A stretch of 64,000 bases of DNA from Micromonospora phaseoli (GCF_900109115.1 NZ_FNYV01000001.1:372001-436000), one strand, 5' to 3'. Numbered from the stretch's first letter, positions 17,786 through 28,439 are shown. Made by a program: numbers and translations. The notes: generated by a model not told the origin, from the sequence alone.

Positions 17786-19015
17786 ATGGCGGCGAAGCGG
17801 GGCGGCGCGCTCCTGCGTGGCGAGACCGGGTCGTCGCGGGCCACCTTCTTGGAACTCTTCCTCGACCTGTCCCTGGTCTTCGGGCTGACCCGGGTGTCGG
17901 TGCGTTTCATCGAGGAAATCGAGCACGGGCTGACCGTGCTGGGCTTCTTGGAGACGCTGATCCTGTTCCTCGCGCTGTGGCAGGTCTGGAGATTGATCAA
18001 CTGGGTCACCAGTCGGTACGAGCCGGACGCCGGGACGATCCAGTTCGTCGTGGTCGGGACGATGTTCGCCAGCCTGGTGATGGCCGTTGCCCTGCCTCGG
18101 GCGTTCGAGGAGCGGGCGGTGCCGTTCGTCGTGGCGTACCTGGTGGCGGTGATCGGCCGTCCGCTGCTGATCGCCGCCGTCCTGGGGCGTCACCCGCGGC
18201 GGACCGTGCCGTGGCGGCTGGCCGCCTGGGCGTCGGGAGCGGGGGTGTTCTGGCTGGCCGGCGCACTCGGACCCGACGACTTGCGGTTCGGGCTGTGGGC
18301 GTTGGCAATCTCCATCGACATGGTCGGATTCGTGCTGGGCTGGCCGGTGCCGGGGCTGGGTCGGGCACCGGTTTCGGCCTGGCGGATCGCCGGCGAGCAC
18401 ATGGCCGAGCGCCACCAGCAGATCTTTCTGATCGCGCTCGGCGAGACGATCCTGGTCATCGGGATCAGCTACAGCGGCGAGGGCTTCGGAAGGCTGGCCG
18501 CAGCCGCCTTCACGGTTGCCTTCATCACCACTGCGCTGCTCTGGCGGATCTACTTCCACCGGGCCGGCCACCTGCTCGCCGAGGCGCTGCGGATGGCCCG
18601 GTCGCCGGGCCGGCTCGGTGCGTCGGCGTCCGCCACGCACCTGGTGATGGTGCTCGGCGTACTGCTCACCGGAGTGGGCTACGAACTGGTGATCGTGAAG
18701 CCGTTCGACCGGGTCGAACCGGCCTGGCTGATCTTCGTCGTCGGGGGCCCGGCCCTGTTCCTGCTGGGGCGGACCCGCTTCGAGTACGAAATCTTCGCGC
18801 GGGTCTCGCGCCGGCGGGTGCTGGCGGTGCTGGCGTTGGCCGGGTCCGCGCCGCTGCTTCTGCTCGGGACACCGATGCTCGCCCTGTCCGTGGTCGCCAG
18901 CGTGCTGACCGTGCTGGCCGTCCTCGACGCGCGGCGTGGCCGTAACCTGCCCATGGAGCCGTCGGCCTCTCCGTTGGACCGCACAGATCCAGGTGGCGCC
19001 AACTTTCCGACCTGA
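17786..19015 (+). CDS. LtrA (low temperature requirement protein A) family membrane protein
   Basis: A 409-residue integral membrane protein with about 11 hydrophobic helices. The family signature is at the N-terminus: ATFLELFLDLSLVFGLTRVS, followed by LWQVWRLINWVTSRY, and later AERHQQIFLIALGETILVIG. LtrA was named for growth of Listeria at low temperature; molecular function is unknown. The ATG follows AGGGGGCGG by a few bases. It lies 34 bp after the HhH-GPD gene on the same strand, so co-transcription is plausible without any evident shared role. Confidence 0.9.
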   Translation: MAAKRGGALLRGETGSSRATFLELFLDLSLVFGLTRVSVRFIEEIEHGLTVLGFLETLILFLALWQVWRLINWVTSRYEPDAGTIQFVVVGTMFASLVMAVALPRAFEERAVPFVVAYLVAVIGRPLLIAAVLGRHPRRTVPWRLAAWASGAGVFWLAGALGPDDLRFGLWALAISIDMVGFVLGWPVPGLGRAPVSAWRIAGEHMAERHQQIFLIALGETILVIGISYSGEGFGRLAAAAFTVAFITTALLWRIYFHRAGHLLAEALRMARSPGRLGASASATHLVMVLGVLLTGVGYELVIVKPFDRVEPAWLIFVVGGPALFLLGRTRFEYEIFARVSRRRVLAVLALAGSAPLLLLGTPMLALSVVASVLTVLAVLDARRGRNLPMEPSASPLDRTDPGGANFPT

Positions 19016-19071
19016 CCTCGCCCCTCGCGCACCGGGGTGCGGGTCAGGTCGGCGCGGGCGGGCGGTTGCCG

Positions 19072-19383
19072 TCAGGCGGCGCTCGGGTGGGAGAGGGAGG
19101 CGATGGCCCGCCGTACGTCGGCCAGCGAGACGGTGGCCGAGTCGTCCAGGTCGGCCAGGCCGGCTTCGATCCACTGCCGCATCAGCGTGGTCACGCCGAT
19201 GCCCCGGGCGTCGGCGGCGGCCCGGACCCGTTCGTAGGTGTCCAGCGGCAGCCGGACCGAGCGGCTGACCATCGGGGTCTCGGTGTCGGGGGTGGGTAGC
19301 TCCACCGAGTGACTCTCGTCGATCAGGTCGGCGAGCCGGTCGCCGCCGCTGTGGAACTGCTTGGTCGCGTCGTGACGGTTCAT
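19072..19383 (-). CDS. Ribbon-helix-helix antitoxin-like protein
   Basis: A 103-residue protein. Its second half, SRSVRLPLDTYERVRAAADA followed by GVTTLMRQWIEAGL, is a ribbon-helix-helix DNA-binding domain of the CopG/BrnA kind; the N-terminal half is the expected toxin-contacting region. It follows the toxin-like gene. ATG at 19383 has AGGAGGC 7 nt upstream; a GTG two codons earlier (19389) overlaps the toxin stop as GTGA and is an alternative. It would bind the toxin and autorepress the pair. Confidence 0.75.
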   Translation of the reverse strand: MNRHDATKQFHSGGDRLADLIDESHSVELPTPDTETPMVSRSVRLPLDTYERVRAAADARGIGVTTLMRQWIEAGLADLDDSATVSLADVRRAIASLSHPSAA

Positions 19384-19385
19384 CG

Positions 19386-19685
19386 TCACCGCCTCCTCGT
19401 CTCCGGAAATCTCCGTACGGCCTCGTCGTAGCGCTTGGCCTCGACGTCGCTCAGTTCGCGGGCGGAGAGGACGTCCCAGTCGTTGTCGGTCCCGTCGGCC
19501 TCGGCCAGCAGCACGGCCACCCGGCGTCCGCGAGCGGTGGTGGCGTACACCACCATCACGTCGTCACCCAGGTGGCGGATGACCCGTCGGCTGCTGTGCA
19601 GCGCCTCCCAGACTTCCCCCGCCGTGACGTCGTAGACCCTCAGGTTGGCCAGCGCCTCGTCGGTGAAGCTGAACCTGCTGCCCAC
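19386..19685 (-). CDS. Putative toxin of a toxin-antitoxin pair (BrnT-like size and order)
   Basis: A small basic protein of about 99 residues: RFSFTDEALANLRVYDVTAG, then RRVIRHLGDDVMVVYATTARGRRVAV, ending with DVLSARELSDVEAKRYDEA. This beta-rich core with a terminal helix resembles RelE-superfamily proteins of the BrnT/DUF4258 kind common in actinobacteria, but catalytic residues cannot be assigned with confidence. Toxin-before-antitoxin order fits brnTA. The start is uncertain; GTG at 19685 gives the domain start, with another GTG eight codons upstream and no clear ribosome-binding site at either. Confidence 0.6.
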   Translation of the reverse strand: MGSRFSFTDEALANLRVYDVTAGEVWEALHSSRRVIRHLGDDVMVVYATTARGRRVAVLLAEADGTDNDWDVLSARELSDVEAKRYDEAVRRFPETRRR

Positions 19686-19791
19686 GCCGGCGAGCGTACC
19701 ACGCACGTAACACGTCTGGTGCTCGCGACGAACCTCGCCGGTCGCCCGGTCCGAGTGACAGGATGGGGGTGACCCCCCGAGGAGGTACACG

Positions 19792-20154
19792 GTGAAGCGT
19801 CAGGCGTACCGGCCGATTCTCATCACCGATGCCTCCCGCAGTCAGGACGACCAGCTGACCAGCCGGCAGCGGCGGTATGTCGCGATGATGGGCGTCCGGG
19901 TGGCCTGCGTCATCGTCGGCGCGATCCTGGTCGGTGCGAAGGCGCCGCTGCTCTGGCTCTGGCTGCCCATGGTCGCGCTGGGCATGGTGCTCATCCCGTG
20001 GATCGCGGTGCTGCTGGCCAACGACCGGCCACCGAAGGAGCAGCACCGGCTGACCAACCGGTTCTCGTCGCGCCCGGCCACCGAGGCCGAGCCGCCGCCG
20101 ATGAGCCTCAGCGCCGAAGAACGGCCACACCGGGTCATCGACGCCGAGCCCTGA
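19792..20154 (+). CDS. DUF3099 domain-containing membrane protein
   Basis: A 120-residue protein of the actinobacterial DUF3099 family, recognised by the N-terminal RPILITDASRSQDDQLTSRQ followed by RYVAMMGVRVACVIVGAIL. Two transmembrane helices lie at about 35-80; the C-terminal tail is cytoplasmic and Pro/Glu-rich. Function unknown. GTG start with a strong GAGGAGG ribosome-binding site eight bases upstream. It stands alone, divergent from the toxin-antitoxin pair and convergent with psuK. Confidence 0.88.
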   Translation: MKRQAYRPILITDASRSQDDQLTSRQRRYVAMMGVRVACVIVGAILVGAKAPLLWLWLPMVALGMVLIPWIAVLLANDRPPKEQHRLTNRFSSRPATEAEPPPMSLSAEERPHRVIDAEP

Positions 20155-20156
20155 CC

Positions 20157-20236
20157 GGACCGGCCGGTCCGCAGCCTCCTGGCCGTCCAGGTCGGTCCCC
20201 GCCTCGACCGGTCCGGTCCCGGCCTGGTGGCCGGGA
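20157..20236. terminator. Palindrome and hairpin between convergent DUF3099 and psuK genes
   Basis: Two structures: the perfect 14-bp palindrome GGACCGGCCGGTCC (20157-20170) right after the DUF3099 stop, and an 8-bp hairpin TCCCGGCC-TGGT-GGCCGGGA (20217-20236) ending 8 bp before the psuK stop. Together they could terminate both transcripts. Confidence 0.45.
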
Positions 20237-20244
20237 GCGGTCGT

Positions 20245-21144
20245 TCAACGGACCGGGCGTGCGCCGATCTGGGAGACCGCCGCCGCGCCGAGGTCGGTGG
20301 CCCGGTCCAGCGCGGCCTCCGGCGACGCCCCGGCCAGCCAGGCCGCCAGCAGCCCGGCCGCGAAGGCGTCGCCGGCCCCGGTCACGTCGAGCACCGCCAC
20401 CCGGCGGGCCGGCGAGGCGGCCACGGTGGCGTCCCGGTCGACCCAGGTCGCGCCGGCACCGCCGCGCTTCACCACGACCCGGTGGGCCGAGGCGACCAGC
20501 GCCCTGCCCTGGGCCAGCGGGTCCAGCCCGCCGGCCAGCACCGTGGCCTCGTCGGCGTTGACCAGCAGCAGGTCGACCTCGCGTACCCAGGTCAGGAACG
20601 CCGCCGGCCCGACCGAGCGCAGCGGGGCAGCCGAGGCCGCGTCGACGCTGGTGGTGAGGCCACGCTCGCGGGCGGCGGCCAGCGCGCGCAGGCCGGCCGG
20701 TCGGGAGTCGGCGTCCAGCAGGGTGTACCCGGACAGGTGCAGGTGCGCCGCGTCCGGCGTACCGGCCAGCGCCGCGTCGACCTGCCCGGGGCGCAGCCGG
20801 ACATTCGCCCCGCGCTCGGTGACCATGGTGCGTTCGTCGCCGGCGGTGAGCACGATGACCGTGCCGGTGGCGCAGCCGGCGACCCTCTCCACCACGCAGT
20901 CGACGCCGACGGCGGTCAGCTCCGCGACCCGGTCCCGTCCTGCGGCGTCGTCGCCGACCGCGCCGACCAGGGTGACCGGCACGCCCTGTGCGGCGAGCCA
21001 GGACGCGGTGTTGGCGGCCTGGCCGCCCCCGGTGAACCCGATGGCGGCCGGCGTGTCCGAACCACTGGCCAGCGGTCCGGCCAGTACCGCCACCACGTCG
21101 GTGATCACATCGCCGACGACCAGTACGCGACCGGTACCGCTCAC
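20245..21144 (-). CDS. psuK: PfkB-family carbohydrate kinase, probably pseudouridine kinase
   Basis: A 299-residue ribokinase-fold kinase. The N-terminal [11 protein letters not shown], the dinucleotide-like [16 protein letters not shown] and the ATP/anion-hole signature [18 protein letters not shown] with catalytic Asp are intact. PfkB sequence alone does not fix substrate, but its GTG overlaps the stop of psuG (GTGA), so phosphorylation of pseudouridine to pseudouridine 5'-phosphate for PsuG is the likely role. The pair would salvage uracil and ribose 5-phosphate from RNA turnover. Confidence 0.85.
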   Translation of the reverse strand: MSGTGRVLVVGDVITDVVAVLAGPLASGSDTPAAIGFTGGGQAANTASWLAAQGVPVTLVGAVGDDAAGRDRVAELTAVGVDCVVERVAGCATGTVIVLTAGDERTMVTERGANVRLRPGQVDAALAGTPDAAHLHLSGYTLLDADSRPAGLRALAAARERGLTTSVDAASAAPLRSVGPAAFLTWVREVDLLLVNADEATVLAGGLDPLAQGRALVASAHRVVVKRGGAGATWVDRDATVAASPARRVAVLDVTGAGDAFAAGLLAAWLAGASPEAALDRATDLGAAAVSQIGARPVR

Positions 21145-22076
21145 CTGGCGGCTTCGCCGCGACGGTCGGCGGCGGCGACCGCGATCCGGGCGGCGAGGTC
21201 GGCGTTGCGCAGGATGATCCGGACGTTGACCGCGAGGCTGGCACCCTCGGTGGCGGAGTGGAAGTGGGACAGCAGGTACGGCGTGACGCCCTTGCCGGTC
21301 ACCCCGTCGCGCTCCAGCAACGCCAGCCCCTCGACGAGCGTGCGGTCGTGCAGGCCGGGATCGAGCTGCTCGTCGGTGGGCAGCGGGTTGGCGATGATCA
21401 ACCCGCCGTGGTGCACACCGTGCTGCACCCGGGCGGCCAGCGCGGCGGCGATCTGCTCCGGCGAGTCGAGCGACCAGTCCAGGTCGAAGCCGCTGTCGGT
21501 GATGAAGAAGCCCGGGAACCGGCGGGTGCGGTAGCCGACCACGGCCACCCCGAGGGTCTCCAACCGTTCCAGGGTGGCGCCCACGTCGAGGATCGACTTG
21601 ACCCCGGCACAGACCACCGCGATCGGAGTCCTGGCCAGGGTGACCAGGTCAGCCGACTCGTCGAAGGTCTGCGCGGCCTCCCGGTGCACCCCGCCCAGCC
21701 CGCCGGTGGCGAATACGCCGATGCCGGCCGTGGCGGCCACGGCGCTGGTCGCGGCCACGGTGGTGGCGCCGTCCGCGCCGGCTGCGGCGGCCACCGCGAG
21801 ATCGCGGACGGAGAGCTTGGTCACACCGTCGGCGGTTGCCAGCCGGGTCAGCTCGGCGTCGTCGAGGCCCACCACGAGCTCACCGGCGACCATGCCGATG
21901 GTGGCCGGCACCGCGCCGGCGTCCCGGACGGCCTGCTCGATCTGCCGGGCCACCCGGAGGTTGTCCGGCCGGGGCAGACCGTGCGAAACAATGGTGCTCT
22001 CCAGAGCGACCACGGGACGATGCTCGCGCAACGCCCGGGCCACCTCGGTGCCGTAGCGAAGGTGAAAGTCGGTCAC
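21141..22076 (-). CDS. psuG: Pseudouridine-5'-phosphate glycosidase
   Basis: A 311-residue PsuG enzyme that reversibly splits the C-C glycosidic bond of pseudouridine 5'-phosphate to uracil and ribose 5-phosphate. Family blocks are clear: [28 protein letters not shown] (bearing the Schiff-base lysine region), [18 protein letters not shown] and [12 protein letters not shown] with the metal-binding aspartate. Length equals the family norm. GTG start, weak ribosome-binding site. First gene of the psuG-psuK operon, divergent from the DUF3039 gene. Confidence 0.94.
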   Translation of the reverse strand: MTDFHLRYGTEVARALREHRPVVALESTIVSHGLPRPDNLRVARQIEQAVRDAGAVPATIGMVAGELVVGLDDAELTRLATADGVTKLSVRDLAVAAAAGADGATTVAATSAVAATAGIGVFATGGLGGVHREAAQTFDESADLVTLARTPIAVVCAGVKSILDVGATLERLETLGVAVVGYRTRRFPGFFITDSGFDLDWSLDSPEQIAAALAARVQHGVHHGGLIIANPLPTDEQLDPGLHDRTLVEGLALLERDGVTGKGVTPYLLSHFHSATEGASLAVNVRIILRNADLAARIAVAAADRRGEAAR

Positions 22077-22164
22077 AATCGCTCACCGTACGCTCGCCAC
22101 CCGGGCCACCTCAGGTGGACCGGGTCAGCGTGACCTGCCAAACTTGTCCGTCGGAGGTGCAGAC

Positions 22165-22383
22165 GTGAGTACACAGATCCTCGAGAGCCCGGAGCTGAAG
22201 GACGCCGACACCGGTCCGGAGATGTTCCACTACGTCCGGAAGGAAAAGATCGCCGAGAGTGCGGTCATGGGCACCTTCGTGGTGGCGCTCTGCGGGGAGA
22301 CCTTCCCGGTGACGAAAACCCCCAAACCGGGATCGCCGGTCTGCCCGAAGTGCAAGGAGATCTTCGACTCGTACAAGGAGTGA
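22165..22383 (+). CDS. DUF3039 domain-containing protein
   Basis: A 72-residue actinobacterial protein with a small zinc-ribbon-like end: FHYVRKEKIAESAVMGT, then ALCGE and CPKCKEIFD, so three or four cysteines could bind a metal. Function unknown. The GTG at 22165 is chosen because GGAGG sits exactly seven bases upstream; an ATG-like start earlier would include that ribosome-binding site in the coding sequence. Highly conserved small proteins like this are usually single-gene units. Confidence 0.88.
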   Translation: MSTQILESPELKDADTGPEMFHYVRKEKIAESAVMGTFVVALCGETFPVTKTPKPGSPVCPKCKEIFDSYKE

Positions 22384-22410
22384 CGGGAACGGCCAGCACG
22401 GCCGTCCACG

Positions 22411-22416
22411 TAACCT
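22411..22416 (+). promoter_or_regulatory. Candidate -10 element, leaderless TRIC-family gene
   Basis: TAACCT (TANNNT form) ends 6 nt before the GTG of the following gene, which has no Shine-Dalgarno sequence; fits a leaderless transcript. Confidence 0.4.
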
Positions 22417-22422
22417 GCGGCG

Positions 22423-23073
22423 GTGACCACCTCCACCGCCCTGCTCCTGGCCGACCTGGCCGGTGTCGCGGTCTTCGCCGCCTCGGGTGCCTCCGCGGCG
22501 GTGGCCAAGCGGCTCGACCTGTTCGGGGTGGTCTTCGTCGGCTTCGTCGCCGCTCTCGGCGGCGGGATCATCCGCGACCTGGTGATCGACGAGGTACCGC
22601 CACTGGCGTTCGCCGACTGGCGCTACGCGACCACCGCTGCCCTGACCGCCGCAGCGGTCTTCTGGCTGCACCCGCAGTTCGCCCGGCTGCGTACCACCGT
22701 GCTGGTGCTGGACTCGGCCGGACTCGGCCTGTTCACCGTCACCGGCACCCTCAAGGCACTCGACGCCCAGGTGCCGGCGGTGGGTGCCTGCCTGATCGGC
22801 ATGATCACCGCCATCGGTGGCGGGCTCGGCCGAGACCTGCTGACCGCCGAGATCCCGGTGGTGCTGCGGCGGGAGATCTACGCCGTTGCCGCGCTGATCG
22901 GCTCGATCGGGGTGGTGGTCCTCAACGTCCTCGGGCACACCGGTCCGGTTCCGCTGACCGCCGCGGTGCTGCTGGTCTTCGGTATCCGCCTGGTGGCCCT
23001 GCGTCGGCGCTGGTCGGCGCCGGTGGCCACGCCGCCTCCGCCGGGTACCGGCGCCGCCGGGTCGCCACGGTGA
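22423..23073 (+). CDS. TRIC/UPF0126 family membrane protein (putative cation channel)
   Basis: A 216-residue protein with seven predicted membrane helices arranged as two repeats of three plus one. Each repeat holds the family motif: GGGIIRD near residue 46 and GGGLGRD near residue 129. Prokaryotic members are homologues of trimeric intracellular cation channels; older annotation is YadS/UPF0126. The C-terminal tail is Pro/Gly-rich. The GTG start has no ribosome-binding site and may be leaderless. It is 39 bp after the DUF3039 gene. Confidence 0.9.
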   Translation: MTTSTALLLADLAGVAVFAASGASAAVAKRLDLFGVVFVGFVAALGGGIIRDLVIDEVPPLAFADWRYATTAALTAAAVFWLHPQFARLRTTVLVLDSAGLGLFTVTGTLKALDAQVPAVGACLIGMITAIGGGLGRDLLTAEIPVVLRREIYAVAALIGSIGVVVLNVLGHTGPVPLTAAVLLVFGIRLVALRRRWSAPVATPPPPGTGAAGSPR

Positions 23074-23284
23074 ATCCCGCCTCGCGTCACGGCGGGCAGT
23101 GGTGAGTGGCGTTCGGTGACCGGGTGTGGCGTCGCGTGGGCGCGATGGCCGGTCCTGGTTATGCTGAGTCGGCCTTCGCGGCTCGTTGCGCGGAGGCGTT
23201 TTCGTGGGGCGGCTACCCGTGCCCCTCGGCCCGGGTCCGCCGGCCCGCGGTCGGGACAACGTGTGGTCGGAGAGGAGCGAACGC

Positions 23285-25015
23285 GTGGCAGCCCGGACGC
23301 CGGCGCTCGAGACGTTCCCGCCCCTGCGCGCCTGGCAGCGCAAGGCTCTGGTGGAGTACCTGCGTCGCCGCAGCGACGACTTCACCGCAGTCGCCACCCC
23401 CGGCGCCGGCAAGACCACCTTCGCCCTGCGGATCGCCGCCGAACTGCTCGCCGACGGCAGCGTCGAGGCGGTCACCGTGGTCGCGCCGACCGAGCATCTG
23501 AAGACCCAGTGGGCCGAGTCGGCGGCCCGGGTCGGCATCCAACTCGACGCCGCGTTTCGCAACGCCGACGTGCACTCCGCGGCGGACTTCCACGGTGCCG
23601 TGGTCACGTACGCGCAGGTCGGGATGGCCCCGCACGTGCACCGGCGGCGCACCATGACCCGGCGCACCCTGGTCATCCTGGACGAGATCCATCACGCCGG
23701 CGACTCACGGACCTGGGGCGACGGGGTGAAGGCGGCCTTCGAGCCCGCGGTACGCCGACTGATGCTGACCGGTACGCCGTTCCGTTCCGACGACAACCCG
23801 ATCCCGTTCGTCAGCTACGAGCGGGGCTCCGACGGCCTGCTGCGTTCCCGGGCCGACTCGGTGTACGGCTACAGCGACGCGCTGCGCGACGGCGTGGTGC
23901 GGCCGGTGCTGTTCCTGGCGTACTCCGGGGAGACTCGATGGCGCACCAACGCCGGCGAGGAGTTGGCGGCCCGGCTGGGTGAGCCGATGACGCAGGACCT
24001 CGTCGCCCAGGCCTGGCGTACCGCGCTGGACCCGGCCGGCGACTGGATGCCGCAGGTGCTGCGGGCGGCCGACGCCCGGCTGACGGTGCTGCGCGAGGCG
24101 GGCATGCCCGACGCGGGTGGGTTGGTCATCGCCAGCGATCAGCAGACGGCTCGCTCGTACGCCAAGCTCATCGAGCAGGTGACGGGAGAGAAGGCGGCGG
24201 TCGTGCTCTCCGACGACGTGGGCGCCTCGGCCCGGATCGCGACGTTCGGGGCCTCCCAGCAGCGTTGGCTGGTCGCGGTGCGGATGGTGTCCGAAGGCGT
24301 CGACATCCCCCGGCTGGCCGTCGGCGTCTACGCCACCAGCGCCAGCACCCCGCTGTACTTCGCGCAGGCGATCGGGCGGTTTGTCCGGGCCCGGCGGCCA
24401 GGGGAGACCGCCTCGGTCTTCGTGCCCAGCGTGCCGCATCTGCTCGGGTTGGCCAGCGAGATGGAGGTCGAGCGGGATCACGTGCTCGGCAAGCCGTCCG
24501 ACCGCGAGGGCTTCGACGACGACCTGCTGGAGCGCGCCCAGCGCGACGACCAGGCCAGTGGCGAGTTGGAGAAGCGGTTCACCGCGCTCTCCGCCACCGC
24601 CGAGCTGGACCAGGTGATCTTCGACGGCGCCTCCTTCGGCACCGCGGCGCAGGCCGGCACGCCCGAGGAGGAGGAGTACCTGGGCCTGCCCGGGCTGCTC
24701 ACCTCGGAACAGGTGGCCGCGCTGCTGTCCAAGCGCCAGGCTGATCAACTCGCTGCGCAGCGACGTCGGGTCGCGGAACGGTCGGGGGTGCCGGCGGCGC
24801 CGACCGTCGCCCCACCGGCGCCGATGAGCGCCGCGCAGCGCCGGGTCGCACTGCGGCGTCAGCTCAACGCTCTGGTGGCGGCTCGGCACCACCGTACCGG
24901 CCAGCCGCACGGCAAGATCCACGCCGAGCTGCGTCGACTCTGCGGCGGCCCGCCGAGCGCTCAGGCCACCATCGAGCAGCTCGAGGAACGCATCGCCACC
25001 GTGCAGACGCTCTGA
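23285..25015 (+). CDS. DEAD/DEAH box helicase (superfamily 2)
   Basis: A 576-residue SF2 ATP-dependent helicase. Motif I is ATPGAGKTT, motif II DEIH, motif III LTGTPF, and the second RecA domain carries QQRWLVAVRMVSEGVDIPRLAVG (shown in parts here: VSEGVDIP) and motif VI QAIGRFVRARRPG. After about residue 420 there is a family-specific helical tail. Nucleic acid substrate unknown; relatives are SSL2/XPB-like enzymes in actinobacteria. GTG at 23285 chosen because GAGAGGAGCG precedes it by a few bases and the domain begins shortly after; upstream in-frame sequence is open but low-complexity. Confidence 0.9.
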   Translation: MAARTPALETFPPLRAWQRKALVEYLRRRSDDFTAVATPGAGKTTFALRIAAELLADGSVEAVTVVAPTEHLKTQWAESAARVGIQLDAAFRNADVHSAADFHGAVVTYAQVGMAPHVHRRRTMTRRTLVILDEIHHAGDSRTWGDGVKAAFEPAVRRLMLTGTPFRSDDNPIPFVSYERGSDGLLRSRADSVYGYSDALRDGVVRPVLFLAYSGETRWRTNAGEELAARLGEPMTQDLVAQAWRTALDPAGDWMPQVLRAADARLTVLREAGMPDAGGLVIASDQQTARSYAKLIEQVTGEKAAVVLSDDVGASARIATFGASQQRWLVAVRMVSEGVDIPRLAVGVYATSASTPLYFAQAIGRFVRARRPGETASVFVPSVPHLLGLASEMEVERDHVLGKPSDREGFDDDLLERAQRDDQASGELEKRFTALSATAELDQVIFDGASFGTAAQAGTPEEEEYLGLPGLLTSEQVAALLSKRQADQLAAQRRRVAERSGVPAAPTVAPPAPMSAAQRRVALRRQLNALVAARHHRTGQPHGKIHAELRRLCGGPPSAQATIEQLEERIATVQTL

Positions 25016-25199
25016 ACCCGGCAAGCCACGTCCGTCCCGGCCGGCCCACCAGCCCCACCGTGCGCCCGTGTGTCGCGGTGCGGCGCTGCGCAGATCCGGT
25101 TGGCGCCGGTGGCATCCGCCATGCCGCCTGCCGCCGCTGAGCGGCCCGCAGGGGCGGTTGACGGGCTCCCGGCCACCCGGGTGTGCCCAGGCACGTAAA

Positions 25200-25238
25200 A
25201 GCCGGCCGGAGACATCCTGGGGATGTCTCCGGCCGGCT
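25200..25238 (-). terminator. Rho-independent terminator of the DUF7455 gene
   Basis: A perfect 17-bp stem, AGCCGGCCGGAGACATC (25200-25216) against 25222-25238, with a 5-nt loop. Read on the minus strand it is followed by TTTTACG, a short U-tract, and it starts 22 nt after the DUF7455 stop codon. The most convincing intrinsic terminator in the window; it may also stop helicase transcripts from the other side. Confidence 0.85.
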
Positions 25239-25260
25239 GTGTCGAGTTGTTGCTGATCCC

Positions 25261-25494
25261 TCAGTTGGCCATCAGGTCAGCGCCGCGCCAGGCGAACTCC
25301 GGGTCGGCCGCGTAGCGCACGGTGATCTTGACGAGATCCTCCGCGTACTTGTTGGCATGGTGTCCACAGAACACCAGCTCGCTGCCACCCGACAGGGTGA
25401 TCCGGAGCTTGCCGGCGGCATTGCAGCGGTCGCACCGTTCATCGGCGGCCGGGGGGCTCACCGTCTCGGGCGGCGGCGTGAGGGTCGGGGTCAT
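25261..25494 (-). CDS. DUF7455 family small zinc-ribbon-like protein
   Basis: A 77-residue protein: Pro-rich N-terminus, then CDRCNAAGKLRITLSGGSELVFCGHHANKY (cysteines at CDRC and CGHH suggest a metal site), ending EFAWRGADLMAN. In actinobacteria this small protein is typically found next to the principal sigma factor gene, as here, where rpoD ends 244 bp upstream on the same strand. ATG at 25494 follows GAGGAGGAAGG; an in-frame ATG eleven codons earlier would include this ribosome-binding site. Function unknown. Confidence 0.85.
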   Translation of the reverse strand: MTPTLTPPPETVSPPAADERCDRCNAAGKLRITLSGGSELVFCGHHANKYAEDLVKITVRYAADPEFAWRGADLMAN

Positions 25495-25551
25495 CGCCTT
25501 CCTCCTCTGGTCGTCACCGATGAACACTCTCTTCGGTCGTGGTCACCTATC

Positions 25552-25697
25552 GTGCAACACCCTTGTCGGTCCTCGCCTTCCCTGTGTGCCCGCGGGGGAC
25601 CGAGGTCACACATGGCAGGGACAGTGTGCCGTGCAACCAGGGTGCCACGTCAACGATCACATTCGTGCAACCACCTGATCACCAACCGACGTTGCAC
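25552..25697. repeat. Cluster of GTGCAAC motifs upstream of the DUF7455 gene
   Basis: GTGCAAC occurs at 25552-25558, 25631-25637 and 25665-25671, and its complement GTTGCAC at 25691-25697; the last two form an 8-bp inverted repeat (CGTGCAAC, GTTGCACG) 19 bp apart. The cluster fills the rpoD-DUF7455 gap and may be a regulator binding region. Confidence 0.5.
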
Positions 25698-25738
25698 GCC
25701 AGGTGGTCAAAACGGCACGTTCAGTTGACGGATGCTGA

Positions 25739-27334
<1,596 letters not shown>

Positions 27335-27477
27335 GAATGACCTTCCGGAGGCGAAGAGCGAGCACGGCCGGGTCGTCCGGCGCAGCGTGGCGCACCGTGC
27401 CGGGCGATGTGTTTGAGGAACCCCCGTGTCCCGGCCCGTCCGTCGTGTGGCGGTCCGTGGCGCGTGGGCAGGGGTGA

Positions 27478-27483
27478 ATTGTA
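27478..27483 (-). promoter_or_regulatory. Candidate -10 element of rpoD
   Basis: Minus-strand TACAAT, 5 of 6 to TATAAT, with a start expected near 27471, giving a leader of about 137 nt. No convincing -35 hexamer at 17 bp. Confidence 0.4.
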
Positions 27484-27617
27484 ACGCCGTCTGCCGCGAT
27501 CATCCTGCGCCGCACGGCTGATCGGTGGTCGGGACCGCCGATTCGGTGCACTTTTGGACTTTGAAAGGATGATACCCGCGCGGAACCCGGATACCCGGCC
27601 GTGCGGGAAGGGGACCG

Positions 27618-28439
27618 ATGATGGACCGCTCGGCGCCATCGCCGCGGGAACTGCTGGAGCTCGCGATCGACGTGGCGCGGGGCGCGGCGACCACCGCGTA
27701 CCGGATGTGGGCCGAGGGTGTTTCGGTCACCGCGACCAAGAGCACGGTCACCGACGTGGTGACCGCGGCCGACCGGGCCGTGGAGCGCCAGATCACCGAT
27801 GAGCTGCGGCGGCAGCGGCCGGACGACGCCGTCCTGGGCGAGGAGTACGGCGCGGCGGAGCGGGGCGACGGCCTGGCCCGGGTGCGGTGGATCGTGGATC
27901 CGATCGACGGCACCGTCAACTATCTCTACGGGCTGGCGCACTGCGGGGTGTCGATCGCCGCGGAGGTGGGCGGCGAGGTGGTGGCGGGAGTGGTGCGCAA
28001 CATCCACACCGGCGAGGAGTGGACCGCCACCGCCGGCGGTGGCGCCTGGCGCGACGGGCAGCGCCTCCGGTGCTCCACCGAGACCGACCTCGGCCAGGCG
28101 CTGGTGGTCACCGGATTCGGCTACGCCCCGGCCCGCCGCGCCCACCAGGCCCGGGTGCTGACCGAACTGATCCCGCACGTGCGGGACATCCGGCGGCTCG
28201 GCGCCGCCGCCGTCGACCTGTGCCTGGTCGCCGAGGGGCGGGCCGACGCCTACTACGAGAAGGGCCTGGCCGCCTGGGACCAGGCGGCCGGTGGTCTGGT
28301 GGCCAGCGAGGCCGGCGTGCGGGTCGGTGGGCTCAAGGGGCTGGCGGCCGGGCCGGACATGGTCATCGCCGCGCCGGCGGCGCTCTTCGCCCCGCTGCAC
28401 GATCGCCTGGCCGCGCTGGACGCCTCCGGCGGCCCCTGA
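27618..28439 (+). CDS. Inositol monophosphatase family phosphatase (SuhB-like)
   Basis: A 273-residue Mg-dependent, Li-sensitive-type phosphatase that hydrolyses myo-inositol 1-phosphate or related sugar phosphates. The metal-binding motif WIVDPIDGTVNY and second motif AWDQAAGGLVASEAG are intact, together with the Glu pair in LGEEYG. In actinomycetes such enzymes supply inositol for phosphatidylinositol and mycothiol, but substrate is not fixed by sequence. It is divergent from rpoD, the same neighbourhood as suhB near sigA in mycobacteria. Two ATGs stand together (27618, 27621); GGGGACC precedes them. Confidence 0.92.
   Translation: MMDRSAPSPRELLELAIDVARGAATTAYRMWAEGVSVTATKSTVTDVVTAADRAVERQITDELRRQRPDDAVLGEEYGAAERGDGLARVRWIVDPIDGTVNYLYGLAHCGVSIAAEVGGEVVAGVVRNIHTGEEWTATAGGGAWRDGQRLRCSTETDLGQALVVTGFGYAPARRAHQARVLTELIPHVRDIRRLGAAAVDLCLVAEGRADAYYEKGLAAWDQAAGGLVASEAGVRVGGLKGLAAGPDMVIAAPAALFAPLHDRLAALDASGGP

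Noticed and set aside
25200..25238. The long perfect hairpin as a riboswitch or mobile element end
   Set aside because: Position just after a stop codon and a following U-tract make an intrinsic terminator the simpler explanation.
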